DNA from: Litoditis marina
Lineage: Eukaryota > Nematoda > Chromadorea > Rhabditida > Rhabditidae
Direction of reading: 5' to 3'
Assembly: GCA_964036275.1 (NCBI GenBank)
Contig: OZ038434.1
Span: forward strand, 10,001,060 to 10,065,059
DNA: 64,000 nucleotides
Part shown: piece after piece, positions 11,964 to 31,984 of the stretch
Position numbering within the stretch: position 1 is the stretch's first letter
Layout of the letters: each line of letters starts with the position of its first letter
The notes under the pieces: generated by a model
What the model was told of the DNA's origin: nothing
Databases searched by the model: none
The model's input: only the letters and a program-made list of their open reading frames with translations
Position numbers and translations under genes: made by a program

Positions 11964-12165
11964 GGTGGAAAGGTGTAGCGGTTTAGGCGCCACCCACCAC
12001 TCAAAGGGTCACACGTTCGATCCCCATCACTGCCCAACCAAAGCATTCATCCCGATAAATTGGTAGTAGAATGTCTACGAAAGTTGAAGCCTCCCCTGCT
12101 GCTCCGTGGCTGGATGGGGATGGTAAGCCAAATTCGGTCTGCCTTACAGAGTTTCCCTCTGAGAC
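11964..12165 (+). mobile_element. tRNA-derived SINE-like element, copy 2
   Basis: Same element as 9676-9877, carried along by the tandem duplication; box A- and box B-like motifs are unchanged. One base differs in the body (CCTGCTGCT here against CCTGGTGCT). Confidence 0.55.
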
Positions 12166-13517
12166 TGTCCCTTGCAAGTTCCATGAGGAACTTTGAAGAA
12201 CAGGGGTAACTTTAACTTCTTTTTTTTAACTGAATATATTCAAAAGGTTTATTCAGCATGTTCATGTATTTGACACACAGTAGCACATGGTAAAGTACTT
12301 GATTCATGTACGTATTCAAGTGTGAGTTATCAAACGTCGGTCTGAGCTCAAACTTCTCGCGTTAACAGCATTGCCTAATACACCTAAACATCTCTCTGAC
12401 AACTACATCATCTACATCATCATCAAACATCTAAACATGTCATACACCTAAACAAATAAAAAAACTGTAATGTTAATAAACTAAATATATGTAAGTGGTG
12501 AATTAGTGCATTTTCCGCTGGTTTCTGGCATGATGATCTTTTCGAAGCAGTTTACGAACGAACTGTGAGAAGAGGCCGAGTCCGACCACTCTATATCCGT
12601 GGCGATTTTCCGAGTAGGTAGAGGTTTAAATATCTGGGCTAAGAAGCTGTGAAGGGACACCATAGTCAAAACGATTCGAAGTGAACCAAATGACTATATC
12701 AACTATACAATATTGAACCTTGAATAATCTTGAAGTTTAGTTGGTCCCCTTTCGTTGCCTATCTGTCCCCCAGCAATAGCTTGTCATTTCCTATTGACTT
12801 TGCAGTGCACAGCGCTGCCGGTCACTAACCTCGAACATCAAATATTTACCAACTCACACTTATACTCTGAGATGAAACTATTCTGGACAGAAACAACTCC
12901 AAATTACTGCTCTTGTATACTGAAAGAAAACATACTGAGAAGTGTTTTAAAGAAGGACAGAATGGAAACCTAGTTTTGGTACCCCGGGGTACCTAAACAT
13001 AACGTTGCGCGCCCCAAAACAGACTAAAACATGTGAACCGTATGAAAATTAGGTTCGTTAGTTTGGGTGAAAAAGGTGTATATCAGTTTCTCCTAATCAG
13101 CTCTTTCATACAAACTTTCCTTTCTGTCCCCTTTAAGTTTGAAGGAGGATGTATTTGACTTATTGCTAGGAGTTTCGGAGAAAAATTGATCTTCGCTGAT
13201 TGCTTACCGGGGAATTGATATTTTAAGGGTTTGTCCTTTCCACAGCAATTTTCTCCGGGTATGTTGCCCTACTCGCTGTGTTTTAGTTTGGTCGGGCTGG
13301 TTTTTGTGGAATCTCATAAATTATGGTGTGTATCACGACCAAACTACAACGAAGCTCTGGTTACTCTAAAAACTTGTTCACTTGAGCTCAAGATTGGTTA
13401 CTTACTCTAGTTTACAAGACGAGAATTGAGATTCGTTCGAGCTGTTCGCTCGAATAGCTTACTTTGAGAAAATTACTCAGGCCAGTCCGGTGAAAACGGA
13501 TCTAATGAAACATCCAA
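12166..13517. other. No confident gene; one weak minus-strand open frame
   Basis: A 62-residue minus-strand frame at 12481-12669 starts MTMVSLHSFLAQIF and has ordinary-looking composition (IEWSDSASSHSSF), but there is no splice context or recognisable family, so it is not called as a gene. A GTTTGGTC foldback pair lies at about 13281-13350. Nothing else is seen. Confidence 0.4.
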
Positions 13518-14696
13518 TTGCTCTACGTCAAACCTCCGTCGCTTCTAAGAAATATATTGCGACCCAGAGTACCGAAGTCGCACCGGACCAAATGGAGATC
13601 AATTGGTATTCTGTGCGCTGTTTTGGATTGCAAATGCGCCATTTTTGTTTCGAACTCCGGTAATAATTTCAGGTTTTACTTCATGGACAGGGCGAACTGA
13701 CGGAGAGAAAAAGGACTATGATCCTTTAGATCCAATGAGTATGCAAGGAGTATGTTGCTGTGAATCCAGCTGTTTTTCACATCATCTCTGATGAAAGAAG
13801 GGTTCCAAAGCAATCAAAACTCTCATATCCGAGGTGTGCGTCTCGTTGATAATTGCTCTGAGAAGACGTTATTGAATTCATAATATGCCCCCGCAATACA
13901 TTGCGTTCTATTCCTTTGTGAAAATAAGTTATTGCGTGCAATGCTTGTTAGACCTGTATTCACGTGAAGCATGTAAAACATATAAGAATCGCTGAAAGTG
14001 AAATCAGAAAGTTGACGTTCGACGTGAGTATCTCATCAATTTCCAGTTCATAAACTGAGGTCATTCAAATGTTTTATGCGAATTGTGTCGCAGACTTATA
14101 ATCAGACACTTTTTCACTGACTTGAATGATACGGTTCATTGGGTAACCCATAAAGTATGTCCCATCTAAAATTGAAGCGTTCTCCCACCTACTTCTTTCT
14201 GGTTTTTGATCTTCTGGTTGGGCTCTCTGGTTGAAAGATGTAAGTCTTCCAACGGTCCTTTTTGAAACACCAAATAAGTAAGATGTCTAAAATTGTGAAA
14301 TAACGCCTCAAAGTTAGTATATGAGATATATTTGTTACACCCGTCTTAAAGACCTACAGTAACAGATGAACTCTATGTCTTTTCCAAATCATAACTTCTG
14401 AAGTACTCGTATCACTAATCTGCAGCAATTTGCAGATTAGTAATTTCGCTTACGTTCAATTCCACCCTCTAATCGATGATGTAGAGCTTCCTTCCGAGCT
14501 TCCGACTGATCTTGATGACGAGTTGTAGCTCATTTCATACCTACGTAGACGTCTACAGTATGCATTCCTAACTTCTATTCAGTTTTCAATATATTACATA
14601 TTTCGTGTTTCAGTTTTATTTCGATTAAAAGAGGTCAACAAACAGTTTGCTGATCATAATGATTACTTTGCACGTCCAGCAGTGTTTGCATCTTGA
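13518..14696 (+). pseudogene. Coding-like fragments of an unidentified gene, possibly decayed
   Basis: Three plus-strand pieces look translated. One (within 13518-13700) contains HRTKWRSIGILC, which recalls the RWRSI start of the first membrane span in MFSD8/CLN7-type MFS transporters, but the frame then degenerates. A second follows an acceptor (AATTTCAG, ending 13672) and reads GFTSWTGRTDGEKKDYDPLD up to a GTATGT donor near 13751. A third follows a TTTGCAG acceptor near 14434 and reads FHPLIDDVELPSELPTDLDD to a stop near 14528. A fourth piece after TTTCAG near 14613 reads LFRLKEVNKQFADHNDYFAR and stops near 14696. Pieces two and three are in compatible phase; the others are not. This may be a decayed gene or a real gene with exons I could not place. 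Confidence 0.3.
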
Positions 14697-14922
14697 ATAT
14701 AATCAGTTATGCACTAAGAGATGGGAGTTGTAACTGATGTTCACGTTCTTTGATGCGTCATGGTTTTTGTTGGAGGTGTTTGAAACCCCTCGTGTTTGAT
14801 AGGACTTCACTAGAAGGTTTCCAGCACCCACGCCGCCTGTGCGCAGGTAGGGGATTAGCTCATAGAAGCCAATCGAAGTCATGTTCCTTGGGATCAAATG
14901 ATAAAAATGCGTTATACGTGCG

Positions 14923-15144
14923 TTGTTTAATGAAAGTTTGCCCCACAGTCTGCAAGACTCGTTTAATGATATTCTTCTAAAAACGGTATACAAGCGAGCG
15001 ACGCTACCACAACACTCCCATACATCTTGGCAACGAGGGCAACAAAGTTACACAAACTGTCACGTTTTAGCTGAATTATGTGGTCATCTGGCCATATCAC
15101 ATGAACAGTTTATGGTAGTTATCCTCCACCTAGCGCGGCCCTAA
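14923..15144 (+). CDS. Unidentified coding-like open frame
   Basis: A frame of about 73 residues, open from 14905, with protein-like composition: SLQDSFNDILLKTVYKRA and later CHVLAELCGHLAISHEQF, then a stop. It has no ATG in the right place and no clear acceptor, so it would have to be an internal or last exon, or a relic. It may belong with the fragments at 13518-14696. No family is recognised. Confidence 0.25.
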   Translation: MFNESLPHSLQDSFNDILLKTVYKRATLPQHSHTSWQRGQQSYTNCHVLAELCGHLAISHEQFMVVILHLARP

Positions 15145-17088
15145 TGTTTTATCATTGGATAGATTGAGCTCGCCATAATAACCATGCTACGATCACCTTC
15201 AAGTAGATTATGAAATCGGAGTAACCATACATTTACGAGAAAACCGAAATGTTCTTTTCGTTTACGGCTGTGTACTTGAAAATAGCTAGAGAGTATGCAA
15301 ATGGCATGCAAATAGCGTGTAACCCGTATTCAAACAGCGAAGACAACAATCCTGTGTCCAATCTGTAAATGGGTTAACATCGATCCCACTTTAACATCAC
15401 CGTCACCCTAATACATCTAATGACATTTGGTGACGTCTCTATTTTAACAACCGGAGTCAAAATAGTTCCTCCTTCTTTTATTGTCTTTTGCCCGGTTCTT
15501 TAGCTTCAGGTGAATCTTGCCTTCAAACTAAAATTATCATTTACGGCCGAATTTTCCTCGACAACTAAATTCTGGATAGTTTTTTAATGAGTTTACCAGT
15601 TAGTTCTCGTTGAATGAAAACTTCATCTCGATAACTAAACCATATACTTTCTTAGGTTTCAAGAGGTTGATTTAGTGAGTAGTAGTCATAGTTGTCATCA
15701 AAGCAGTCACGATTGATACACAGCGGGCTCATACTACAAACACAGCAGAACATTACAAAGTATACTTTTCCCGCTGCCTTCTCCGTATAACCCAGGTTTT
15801 TTCGTGGAGTGAAGAAGAATCTTCAATCATACCAGATACCACTTTAGTATGCCGGCAAATAGTATTCCCGCGTAATTTTAGGCGAATTAATTACCAAATA
15901 TATGTACTAAAACGGCACAATGCATTAGTATTCATAGATAATCCATGAGAATATCGCGCATTATTTTCATGATGAGGATGGAGTTGGTACCGTAGAATAG
16001 CTCATTTCGCATCCCTTTTTATCTCATATGTTTACCATAATTTCACTAAAAATATCCTCTCCTGACATCAGATACACCATACACACACTAACGTGAGAAA
16101 ACGCTCGTTTACGTGAACTATTTAAGAAGAAGTTTCAAGCTCAGATAGAAACGTACAACAGTTTAGTGTTACTACTGGTCACTGGTCTGTATAGGGGTCG
16201 TTCAGGAGAGGGTAGACACCACATTTCATTTTGTTTTGCTCTGCTGAAGTTTTGTGGCTCAAACTCTAACGGTTCACTGGGCACATTCTATGAACAGTTT
16301 CCTGCTGATCACTCTGACTTGCTCTTTGATTTGTTCTTGCAGTTGTTCATGTACAGGCGTCAGTGATAGCGAGGTTTCTCTCACCGTAAGACTTGACAGG
16401 CTTCAAAAGAAATAAAACCCCTCGTTCAACACGTATCACTTTTAAGCTGCAATCCGCAGCGTTCGAAACTATGTTCCATCATTGTTTTAAAAACGTTCTT
16501 CAACCGCTTCTGTTGAAGTTTGAGACTTTCAATGAAATATACTACAAAACAGACACCAATACAGAATACAACCATCCATCTAACTAACGGAATATGTCTA
16601 TAGAGCAAAGTGACGAATCTCTCCGCTTGAAAGTGGGAAGAGTTGCCATTCACCTCGACGGACTTTATCAATGAGAACGGGGTTATTAACTAAATTGGTC
16701 TCCGTAATTGAAACGCCTCTCATTGCTACTCTGAATAATCCCGTCTATGAACAAGTCGCCTCGCGTATATCCCATAGTTGTAAATCAAAGTTAGGTGGGT
16801 AGAAGAATAGTTATAGATAATATTTTGTAGATCGTTCTTTTTCTACTCATACATTCATTTTCACGTAGACTGCTTACTTCAAACAAATGAATACAATTGG
16901 CCTAGTCCCGGGCTAGTGTCCGTCCAATTGATCATTTGGTTTCCGTTTTTGACTCTCCACTTGCCTCTTGTAGAAAGATGTTTCATGGAAAACTGTGTCT
17001 ATTCATTGTCCAAACATATTTATATATTATGTATAGTACAAAAACCGATACCAACTCAGTGAAAATTAGTTATTGCAGGTAAAACAAA
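15145..17088. other. No supported gene
   Basis: Several short frames occur (for example 16166-16366) but none has splice support or recognisable features. The sequence looks intergenic and may include the upstream region of the gene that starts at 17089. Confidence 0.5.
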
Positions 17089-17858
17089 ATGCGAGACTTT
17101 GTCATTGCACTGCTGGTCGCCATGCTTGTCTACATCTGCTCAGCCCAAGGTGGGTTATTTGTCCAAAGTACTATGTATATTCAAGAGGGGTAGTTACAGG
17201 TACAGTCCTGGTCATTGCTACGTGCAGTCATAAACTGCCATATTATTGTACACAATACAAAAGTGACGCCAGAGGCTAACTGATTTATATCAAGTACACG
17301 AAAAATGCGAATAATACGGAGAGATAAGTTTTTTCAGGCCGATTCTGTGAAACAACAGCCAACTGTGACCCGTTATTCGTCTGTGTGGACCAAGAGTGCA
17401 TTTGCAGGTAGCGAAACGTCTATTTCATGCAAAATTATGCCATGATTACTTTACACGCTTGCAGCGCTGATGGATAATAAATTATTTTTTATGAAAACGG
17501 GCAACTAGGCTACTAATTCAAAATAGCGGAATTGTCTTACTCCAGAAACGCTCGCTTAATACTTTTTTCGTAGTCGTCCACCAATTAATTTGATCTATCG
17601 ATGGTTCGTATAATTTGTGCTGCAGATATATTCGTATTTTTCGCAGAGCCCACATTCATTCAGCTTTATTTAGGTGCAGTGTAAATGGTACGAACTTCAG
17701 TCTAATCGAACTCAGAAACCAAGGCAAATATTTCCTTTTCGAGTTGTTTGATTTCAATCTGATTCAGATTCGGTCGTTCTCCGTGCACTCCCCCTCTGTT
17801 CGGATTCGCGCCCCTCAACGCTATGCCACGATTCCAAAGGGCCAACCCATTTGACTAA
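17089..17858 (+). CDS. Small secreted cysteine-rich protein
   Basis: Three exons: 17089-17149, 17338-17407, 17768-17858; 73 residues. The ATG lies 9 bp after a TATTGCAG acceptor, consistent with trans-splicing. Exon 1 is almost entirely a signal peptide (MRDFVIALLVAMLVYICSAQ). Exon 2 holds five cysteines in the pattern C-x5-C-x5-C-x5-C-x-C (FCETTANCDPLFVCVDQECIC), reminiscent of short EB/Dickkopf-like modules of nematode secreted proteins. Exon 3 reads RSPCTPPLFGFAPLNAMPRF and ends NPFD. All junction phases agree. An AATAAA lies about 20 bp past the stop (17877-17883). An alternative last exon from 17626 is also open and in phase, so the C-terminus is less certain than the first two exons. 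Function unknown; secretion is inferred from the leader. Confidence 0.65.
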
Positions 17859-18637
17859 CACATATAATGTTCCAAAAAATAAAACGTATTGGGTATTGAT
17901 TGTATCTGTGAAAAGTGTCCCTGATTATCTACATTCAACTGTTGCATAAACGTATTAATAAAGTGAATATTTCAACGATATAAACTACAAAAACTTTATT
18001 ATGTGCATGCTTAAGCAAGATGGTAAAACAGTGAGAAAAGACTTGAAGTTGCCGCTAAGCACATGCATTGCGATTGGGTTAAAACGTCGGATAATATGAT
18101 AATAATTATGACTAAACTTAGTGCATGATAAATTAATGGCCAATATTACAGGGGAGCAAATTGAAAATCGAGATGAATTGCCACAACCAAGAACTGCGTA
18201 TATAAATAAATTAGGCTCAGCTGTAATCAAGCTACCGTAAAATAAGCAACTCATTTTGATTATTCGTAATTCCTAAACAATTCATGTGTAAGTGGTATAC
18301 GCAGTTGACCACGATACGCAACTGATTGAACCGTTTCGTAGTGGGATCGAAAACTCACAAAGTGAACAAAAAAGTCACCATTTCAGAAAACAACAAGATG
18401 GTACAGTTGAAGAGAGGCCGGTAGCTGTGCCAAGCCATCGCATACACAACAGAAAGCAAATAAATTAAAGTCGATTGAACTGACATCACGTCACAATCCC
18501 GAATCACATAGACTGCCAGCATACCAAAACCCCCACTACCAGTCACCAGAAGAGACTCCCCGATTGACGTGCGTGTCACGAGTTACAGAGGGAGGGGATA
18601 TTGACGCATAACAAGGAAAGACCATACTACTCTACGA

Positions 18638-26687
<8,050 letters not shown>

Positions 26688-29600
26688 ATGTTCACTCGTA
26701 GTTGCACCTCCCTCAAGACATGTAGTGCGTTATTTGCCAGAGGAGTGCAAGCGAGGGCATCGAGCTCGGAAGCTGGACTCAATTTTGGTCAGTATTTTCT
26801 TCTTTTGACCAAAAAACTTGTCTCAGACTTGTCAAAACTTGTCTGATGCCAAAGGTTCAGTTTGCAGTCAGTTTTTTTTAGTTTTTCTCTCTTTCATCCC
26901 GTCTTCCTTCTCTTCCACCCTTCCCCTCTCTTTGCTTTTCAATCAGGGTGGTTTGGTTCTCAATTCGAATCTAACCGTTTAGTTGGAAACCGATGTCAAT
27001 GTAGTAGTTTGGTTTTCCAATAATTGGTTTGCGGTTCGGTTACCCAAGTAGACGGCTCCGAATCTCTCTCTCTCTTTCTCTACTCATGGTAACTCTCTTT
27101 CCGTTCCCTCTTCTATATTCTGTTTGCCCCCCCCCCCCTCCCTCTGTTCATCTTCTAGTTTGACCATTTCAGAACTGACTGATGATCAGAAGCAGCTCAG
27201 AGACACCGTGCGGAAGTTTGTCACCGATGAGGTCATCCCAGTCGCCCCAAAGTATGACAAAACTATGGAGTACCCCTGGGAGGTGTTGAAAAAGGCGCAC
27301 GAACTAGGACTGCTGAATGTCGACATTCCTGAAGAGTATGGTATGTTCTGTTCAATGGCTCATCCGCTCAGCAACTCGACACTTCTGACCAGTTTAAGTA
27401 TTGTTCTTTTCACGAGATTGGCGACATCACAGAACTGACTGCTTCGAGAACGTTTCTATTCAATGCCGAAGAAGCTAAACATTTGCTGGACTTTCGACTT
27501 AGTAAGTCCCGTTACTGGTTTTTGTTTCAGGAGGACTTGGCTTGGACATGATCTCAAACGCCATGTTGAGTGAAGAATTCGCTTACGGTTGTACAGGTAT
27601 CAGTTTCACTTTTGTCTTTACTTCATTCGTTCACCTTTTTAGGTTAGGAGTCGTTTTCGAAGATTTACATATTTTCTCAACATAATGAAAGTTTCATTTT
27701 TCAGTGGTAGACATTTAAAAAGGATTTTTAAGGAATCGGAACTGCGATATTGACCAATGATCTTGCTGAATCACCACTCATTTTGTGTGCAAACGATGAC
27801 GTGAAGAAGCGTTTTCTCACAAGAATGACTGAAGAACCCCTTGTTGCGGTACGTTTTCATATGAGCCTCTTCTTCAGGTATGCGTTAATTGATCCTCATC
27901 CTCTCAGAGTTTGTATATTGTATTGTACCGTCTACCACATAAGAAAAGCTATTCTTATAACGTGTTTGAATGAAGTTCGGATACAGTCATGCTTGACCGC
28001 ACTTTTCATTTGACGAATATTCTTCTTCAGTCCTATGCCGTTACTGAGCCGGGGGCTGGCTCCGACGTTGCCGGAATCAAAACCAAGTGTGAGAAGAAAG
28101 GAGACGAATACATTCTGAATGGTTCCAAGATGTGGATCACCAACTCCGGACACGCTAACTGGTACGAACATTTTCTCATAGTTTAGCATCGTCCAGTATG
28201 GTATGATTTCAACAAGCATACCCTAAATGCTCAGCGTTTTGAGAAAAACCCCCCTGTTTTTGGTACGAAGACGAAGATTTGGGCAAACCCCCCCCCCCCC
28301 TCAAAAATTGTCTGATTTATCGATTTTCTAAATTAAGGGCAAAACCCCCTTATAATGGCTGAGGGGGAGGGCAAAACCCCCCTGTTTGAAAAAGTCACAA
28401 CTCTGAGGCATTTAGGGTATGTCAACAAGGAACTCGGCTTTCTAAATGAGCTAACTTCATAAAGAATGTTCAGAAAACAAACTTTTCTCAGATCGTGCAA
28501 AAAGGGAAAGCTTGTTCTGGATGTCTTTATAAAGCCAAGGTTGCCGGAGTGTGCATCTTAGCACAATCCCTACAAACGTATGGAACATGTCCTGAACTAG
28601 TGAAGTATAGTCTGGTTTTCCTTACTGCATACATATATACGGCCGTTTGTTGCACTTAGTTTCGGGTGTAGCCTATAGTGTTCGTTCTCTGATGTTCCGA
28701 CCTTTGTACCCCTCACGTGGACGATTGGGCTATTGTTGAATGTTGACTGATAGTGAATTGCCAACTGTCGGGTCAATGATAAGAACGGAAATCCAATAGT
28801 GCACTTACGATTTGTCACAATACATGGTGAATGTATAGAACATGTTAAAGAAATATAAAAAGTGCTCAAACTATGTAACTATTTTGTTCGCAAATTGAAG
28901 TTGTTATTTAAGTGATAAGAGCTTTGAAAAATGTTCGAAAGATGGGTAAGAATATAGTTTATCACGCCGAGAAAACCGTTCTGTAAAATCAACTTTTCTT
29001 CTGAAACTGAATAATGATCATCAGAAAGTTTGACTATTCACTGTCTACATAAGTATAGCGTGAAATATATAGGAGCAAATTAATTTCGTTAACCGGGGTA
29101 CAATTAACATTTAACCATTTTTTGATTAACCCTTTAGTAACATAGTAACCCTTTTTTGCAACGTCTTTCGGGTGAAGTTCGCGTTCGCGAGTACCGAGTG
29201 GTTAACGAAAATGTTAACCATACATTTGGTTAACGGTCAACTGGTGCGGTTAACGGAAAACGCGGTTGAATAAAGAATTCCCGTATATAGGTAATGGGAG
29301 TGCCGAGTACGGCACCAGAATTTGAATACTGTAGAACTATATTTCAATATTATGTAGGTTCTTTGTGCTTGCCCGCTCTGACCCTGATCCGAAGGTGTCA
29401 GCTGGAAAGGCCTTCACCGCCTTCGCCGTCGAGGGTGATACTCCCGGAATCATCAGGGGAAAGAAGGTTGGTTCTTGACCACCAACCAGTAAGGTGTGAC
29501 TTTATGAGAAGGAACATATTTTTATATTAAAATACATATACACATTTTGGTTTTGCGCACAATTAGGTAAGCTTTCGCTATTTTGGCGAAAAGCAAAGCC

Positions 29601-31731
29601 GTTTTTTGAATGATGCCTATTTTGACGCCAATTTACCCGAACAGTGTTGTAAAATTGGTCCTTTGTTAGCAGTAACACCATCCAGCGGGCGTATTTCTCA
29701 GTCGTTTCGCATCTATTTCTCTCTTTCTCTACGTCAAAATGGTGATTATAGGAGATCAACATGGGTCAACGCTGTTCCGATACCCGTGGTATCACTTTCG
29801 AGGATGTTCGAGTGCCAGCCGCAAACGTGGTCGGTGCACCCGGAGAAGGTTTCAAGGTGCGTTTGTAGGGATTTTCAAACGAAATTCAGCGGGGATGTGT
29901 TTTATTTGAGTTTTGAATGGTTATAACTATAACAAAATTCTATTATTTGCATGATTCACTGTGCATGGCTGCATAGTTTGGTGGACTCAACCAAAGGTGC
30001 GAAAATCTAAGGTTTTCCATTTCAAGTTAGTGGTTGGAATGAATAGACTGAAATGTGTTCCGATTGTTCGTAGTAGGAGTAGAATTAAATAATATCGTCT
30101 AGTTTCATCAATCTTCTTTATTTCAGGTAGCAATGAAGACGTTCGATAAAACTCGTCCATTGGTAGCCGCCCTAGCTACAGGACTGTCTTTCAGATGTCT
30201 CGACGAAGCAATCAAGTATTCTCTCGAAAGGAAGACATTCGGCACACAGATTGTCAATGTAAGTTGGAACGTTATTCTTGTTTATCTTTTGGTCACCCGT
30301 TTGCATGAAATTATAGGAACACAGAACGAATTTGTATGTACTGTCATGTATTTCCCGAAATTCCTTTTCTCGAAAGACATGTGTAGTAAATGTTAACGTC
30401 ATTGTTATCCGGTTATTTCTCGGTTTTCTTGCTAATAGCTGTTAAATTATGTTTTTCACAATTTACAAACTATGCTGTTCATTATAAGACAGCAGGTCAG
30501 CAGGCGTTCTTTTTTTCAGCACCAAGCGATTCAGTTCATTCTGGCTGATATGGCTATGAATGCCGAGATGGCTCGTCTGATGACCTACAAGAGTGCCTAT
30601 GAGGTTGGTTTGATTCACATGTTTCTTCTGTTTCTGTTGGAAAATATAGACAATAGGGTGCTGCGTGGTGATCGAGTTTTCGTTAAAAAGTAAAACTACA
30701 GTTTTAAGTCTTACTCTGAAAACACCAACAAGCGAATCTATTAGTGAATTCATGTAGATACACTGAACATTTATAGTATCAAATATGTGCTCGTGAATAT
30801 TTTCGCTCTTTTCAGTGCGAAATGGGACGTCCTGGATCGTACTATGCTTCGCTCGCCAAGCTGTTCGCAGCCGATTCCGTGAACCTTGCTGCCACAAACT
30901 GTGTTCAGGTAATTAAGTTAGAATGTTTTTGTGAAATTGATATACGGCAAGCAAGCAGGCGCCGTTGTTATCCAGTTTTGGCATTTCAGAGTTATGTTCA
31001 TCAACTCGTGTTCGCTTTTATCCTTTGATATTTGTTAGTTACTACGTTTTTTGTTGGTATAGTATATACCACCACTTATTTCAAGGTGTTTGGAGGAGCT
31101 GGTTACAACACTGAATATCCAGCTGAGAAGTTGATGCGAGATGCCAAGATTTTCCAGATTTACGAAGGAACCAGTCAGGTACATTATTCTTTCTAGGAGA
31201 TCACTCTGTCGGTCTTGTTTCCAATGATTTTGTTCACGAGTACGTCACATACTGACATGTCTGTCGCACTTTTCTCGATCTCATTCCGTTTACTCTGTTG
31301 TTGAGTAGGCCAATTCTACATGTAACCGGTTTTTTTGGTAACCTAACCGGTTTTGGCAACCCTTTTTCAGGTTACCTCACAGGGACCGGTAGGTAACCTA
31401 AAACTAAATTTTGGTTACCGTACAAACTAACGATAAACAGATAAACTCCAAATTTTTTGGTGGAAAACCAGTGTTTACCTTTAGTACCAACCGGTTACTT
31501 AATGAGGTAACCAGAAAAATAGGTTACCGAAAACGGGGTTACATAGAATTCACCGGATGAGTTTTATGTGCAAATATGATTGAAGTAAATTATTGATAGA
31601 TAATTTGTTGTAACACGTATGATATAGTTGAAGAAATCATGGATATACTAATTGAGCTGGTACTTCAGGTTCAACGAATGGTAATCGCCCGACAACTGCT
31701 CGCACGAGTGAAGGCTAACGGAGGATATTAG
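26688..31731 (+). CDS. Mitochondrial medium-chain acyl-CoA dehydrogenase, paralogue 1
   Basis: Twelve exons: 26688-26787, 27173-27340, 27531-27596, 27733-27848, 28031-28161, 29358-29466, 29752-29856, 30127-30258, 30520-30603, 30816-30908, 31086-31178, 31669-31731; 419 residues, all phases consistent. FAD enzyme that makes the first double bond in mitochondrial beta-oxidation and passes electrons to ETF. The N-terminus ([18 protein letters not shown]) is Arg-rich and non-acidic like a mitochondrial presequence. Visible landmarks are [20 protein letters not shown] (first family signature, FAD/substrate), [26 protein letters not shown] and IYEGTSQ, whose Glu395 matches the catalytic base of human MCAD. 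Length equals that of MCAD. Introns 5 and 11 carry MITEs (28217-28421; 31308-31554). Corresponds to the acdh-7/-8/-10 group of C. elegans; which member is not decided. Confidence 0.93.
28217..28421. mobile_element. hAT-like MITE, 205 bp, 8-bp target duplication
   Basis: Ends CATACCCTAAATGC and GCATTTAGGGTATG are inverted repeats, flanked by a perfect 8-bp direct repeat TCAACAAG (28209-28216, 28422-28429). The interior has runs of C and G (GCAAAACCCCC units). It lies in intron 5 of the first MCAD gene. Size, CATAC terminus and 8-bp duplication match the element at 20432-20634, but the interior differs. Confidence 0.8.
29080..29275. repeat. GTTAAC-rich foldback segment
   Basis: Repeated GTTAACC/GGTTAAC motifs face each other (TTCGTTAACCGGGG on the left; GCGGTTAACGGAAA and GGTTAACGGTC on the right). 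It resembles the GGTAACC foldback MITE in design but not in sequence. It lies in intron 5 of the first MCAD gene; exact ends were not fixed. Confidence 0.5.
31308..31554. mobile_element. Foldback MITE (GGTAACC-rich), copy 2, 247 bp
   Basis: Begins GGCCAATTCTACATGTAACC and ends GGTTACATAGAATTCACC, so it is inserted in the opposite orientation to the copies at 7394 and 32070. The flanking 9-mers (TGTTGAGTA, GGATGAGTT) match at only 6 of 9 positions, suggesting an older insertion. It lies in the last intron of the first MCAD gene. Confidence 0.8.
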
Positions 31732-31984
31732 ACACTTTCAGTTATTCATACAAGAGCCATAGAGATCATGTACTATTGATGTTTTATTGTACATGCAGTT
31801 GTGTCTATTTATTCGTGTTACCTTACGTGTCTTGATTGTTTATGTAAATAATTATTTTTCTATTTCATGTATTTCGCATGTTTGGTTGAATGCCCATTCA
31901 TATTATCTTCCTTATTCTGTATGTTTTCAGTGTGTTTATTTGCTCGTTTGTTTATGGCTTTTGTTTATTGCTTCGTTCAGAATC
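31732..31984 (+). promoter_or_regulatory. Intercistronic gap between the two MCAD genes
   Basis: 253 bp separate the stop of paralogue 1 from the ATG of paralogue 2, and a TCGTTCAG acceptor ends 4 bp before that ATG. The spacing is in the upper range for nematode operons, where the downstream gene receives SL2. No clear AATAAA is visible in the gap, so operon membership is possible but unproven. Confidence 0.4.

Larger units (their letters stand above)
9878..12165. repeat. Tandem duplication, unit 2 (2288 bp)
   Basis: Second copy of 7591-9877. It starts within the truncated right end of the MITE (9878-9953) and ends CTCTGAGAC before unique sequence TGTCCCTTGC, which gives the ancestral right flank. 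Confidence 0.95.

Noticed and set aside
4170..14035. CGTTCGACGTGAGTAT shared by about 4168 and 14015
   Set aside because: Only about 16 bases agree; flanks differ, so a repeat or paralogous exon end could not be supported.
17985..18579. Minus-strand frames of 89 and 74 residues
   Set aside because: They lie downstream of the Rab6 stop, in its probable 3' untranslated region, without start or splice support.
29341..29530. Separate frame overlapping MCAD exon 6
   Set aside because: Shadow frame of the exon at 29358-29466, which is in phase with the rest of the dehydrogenase.
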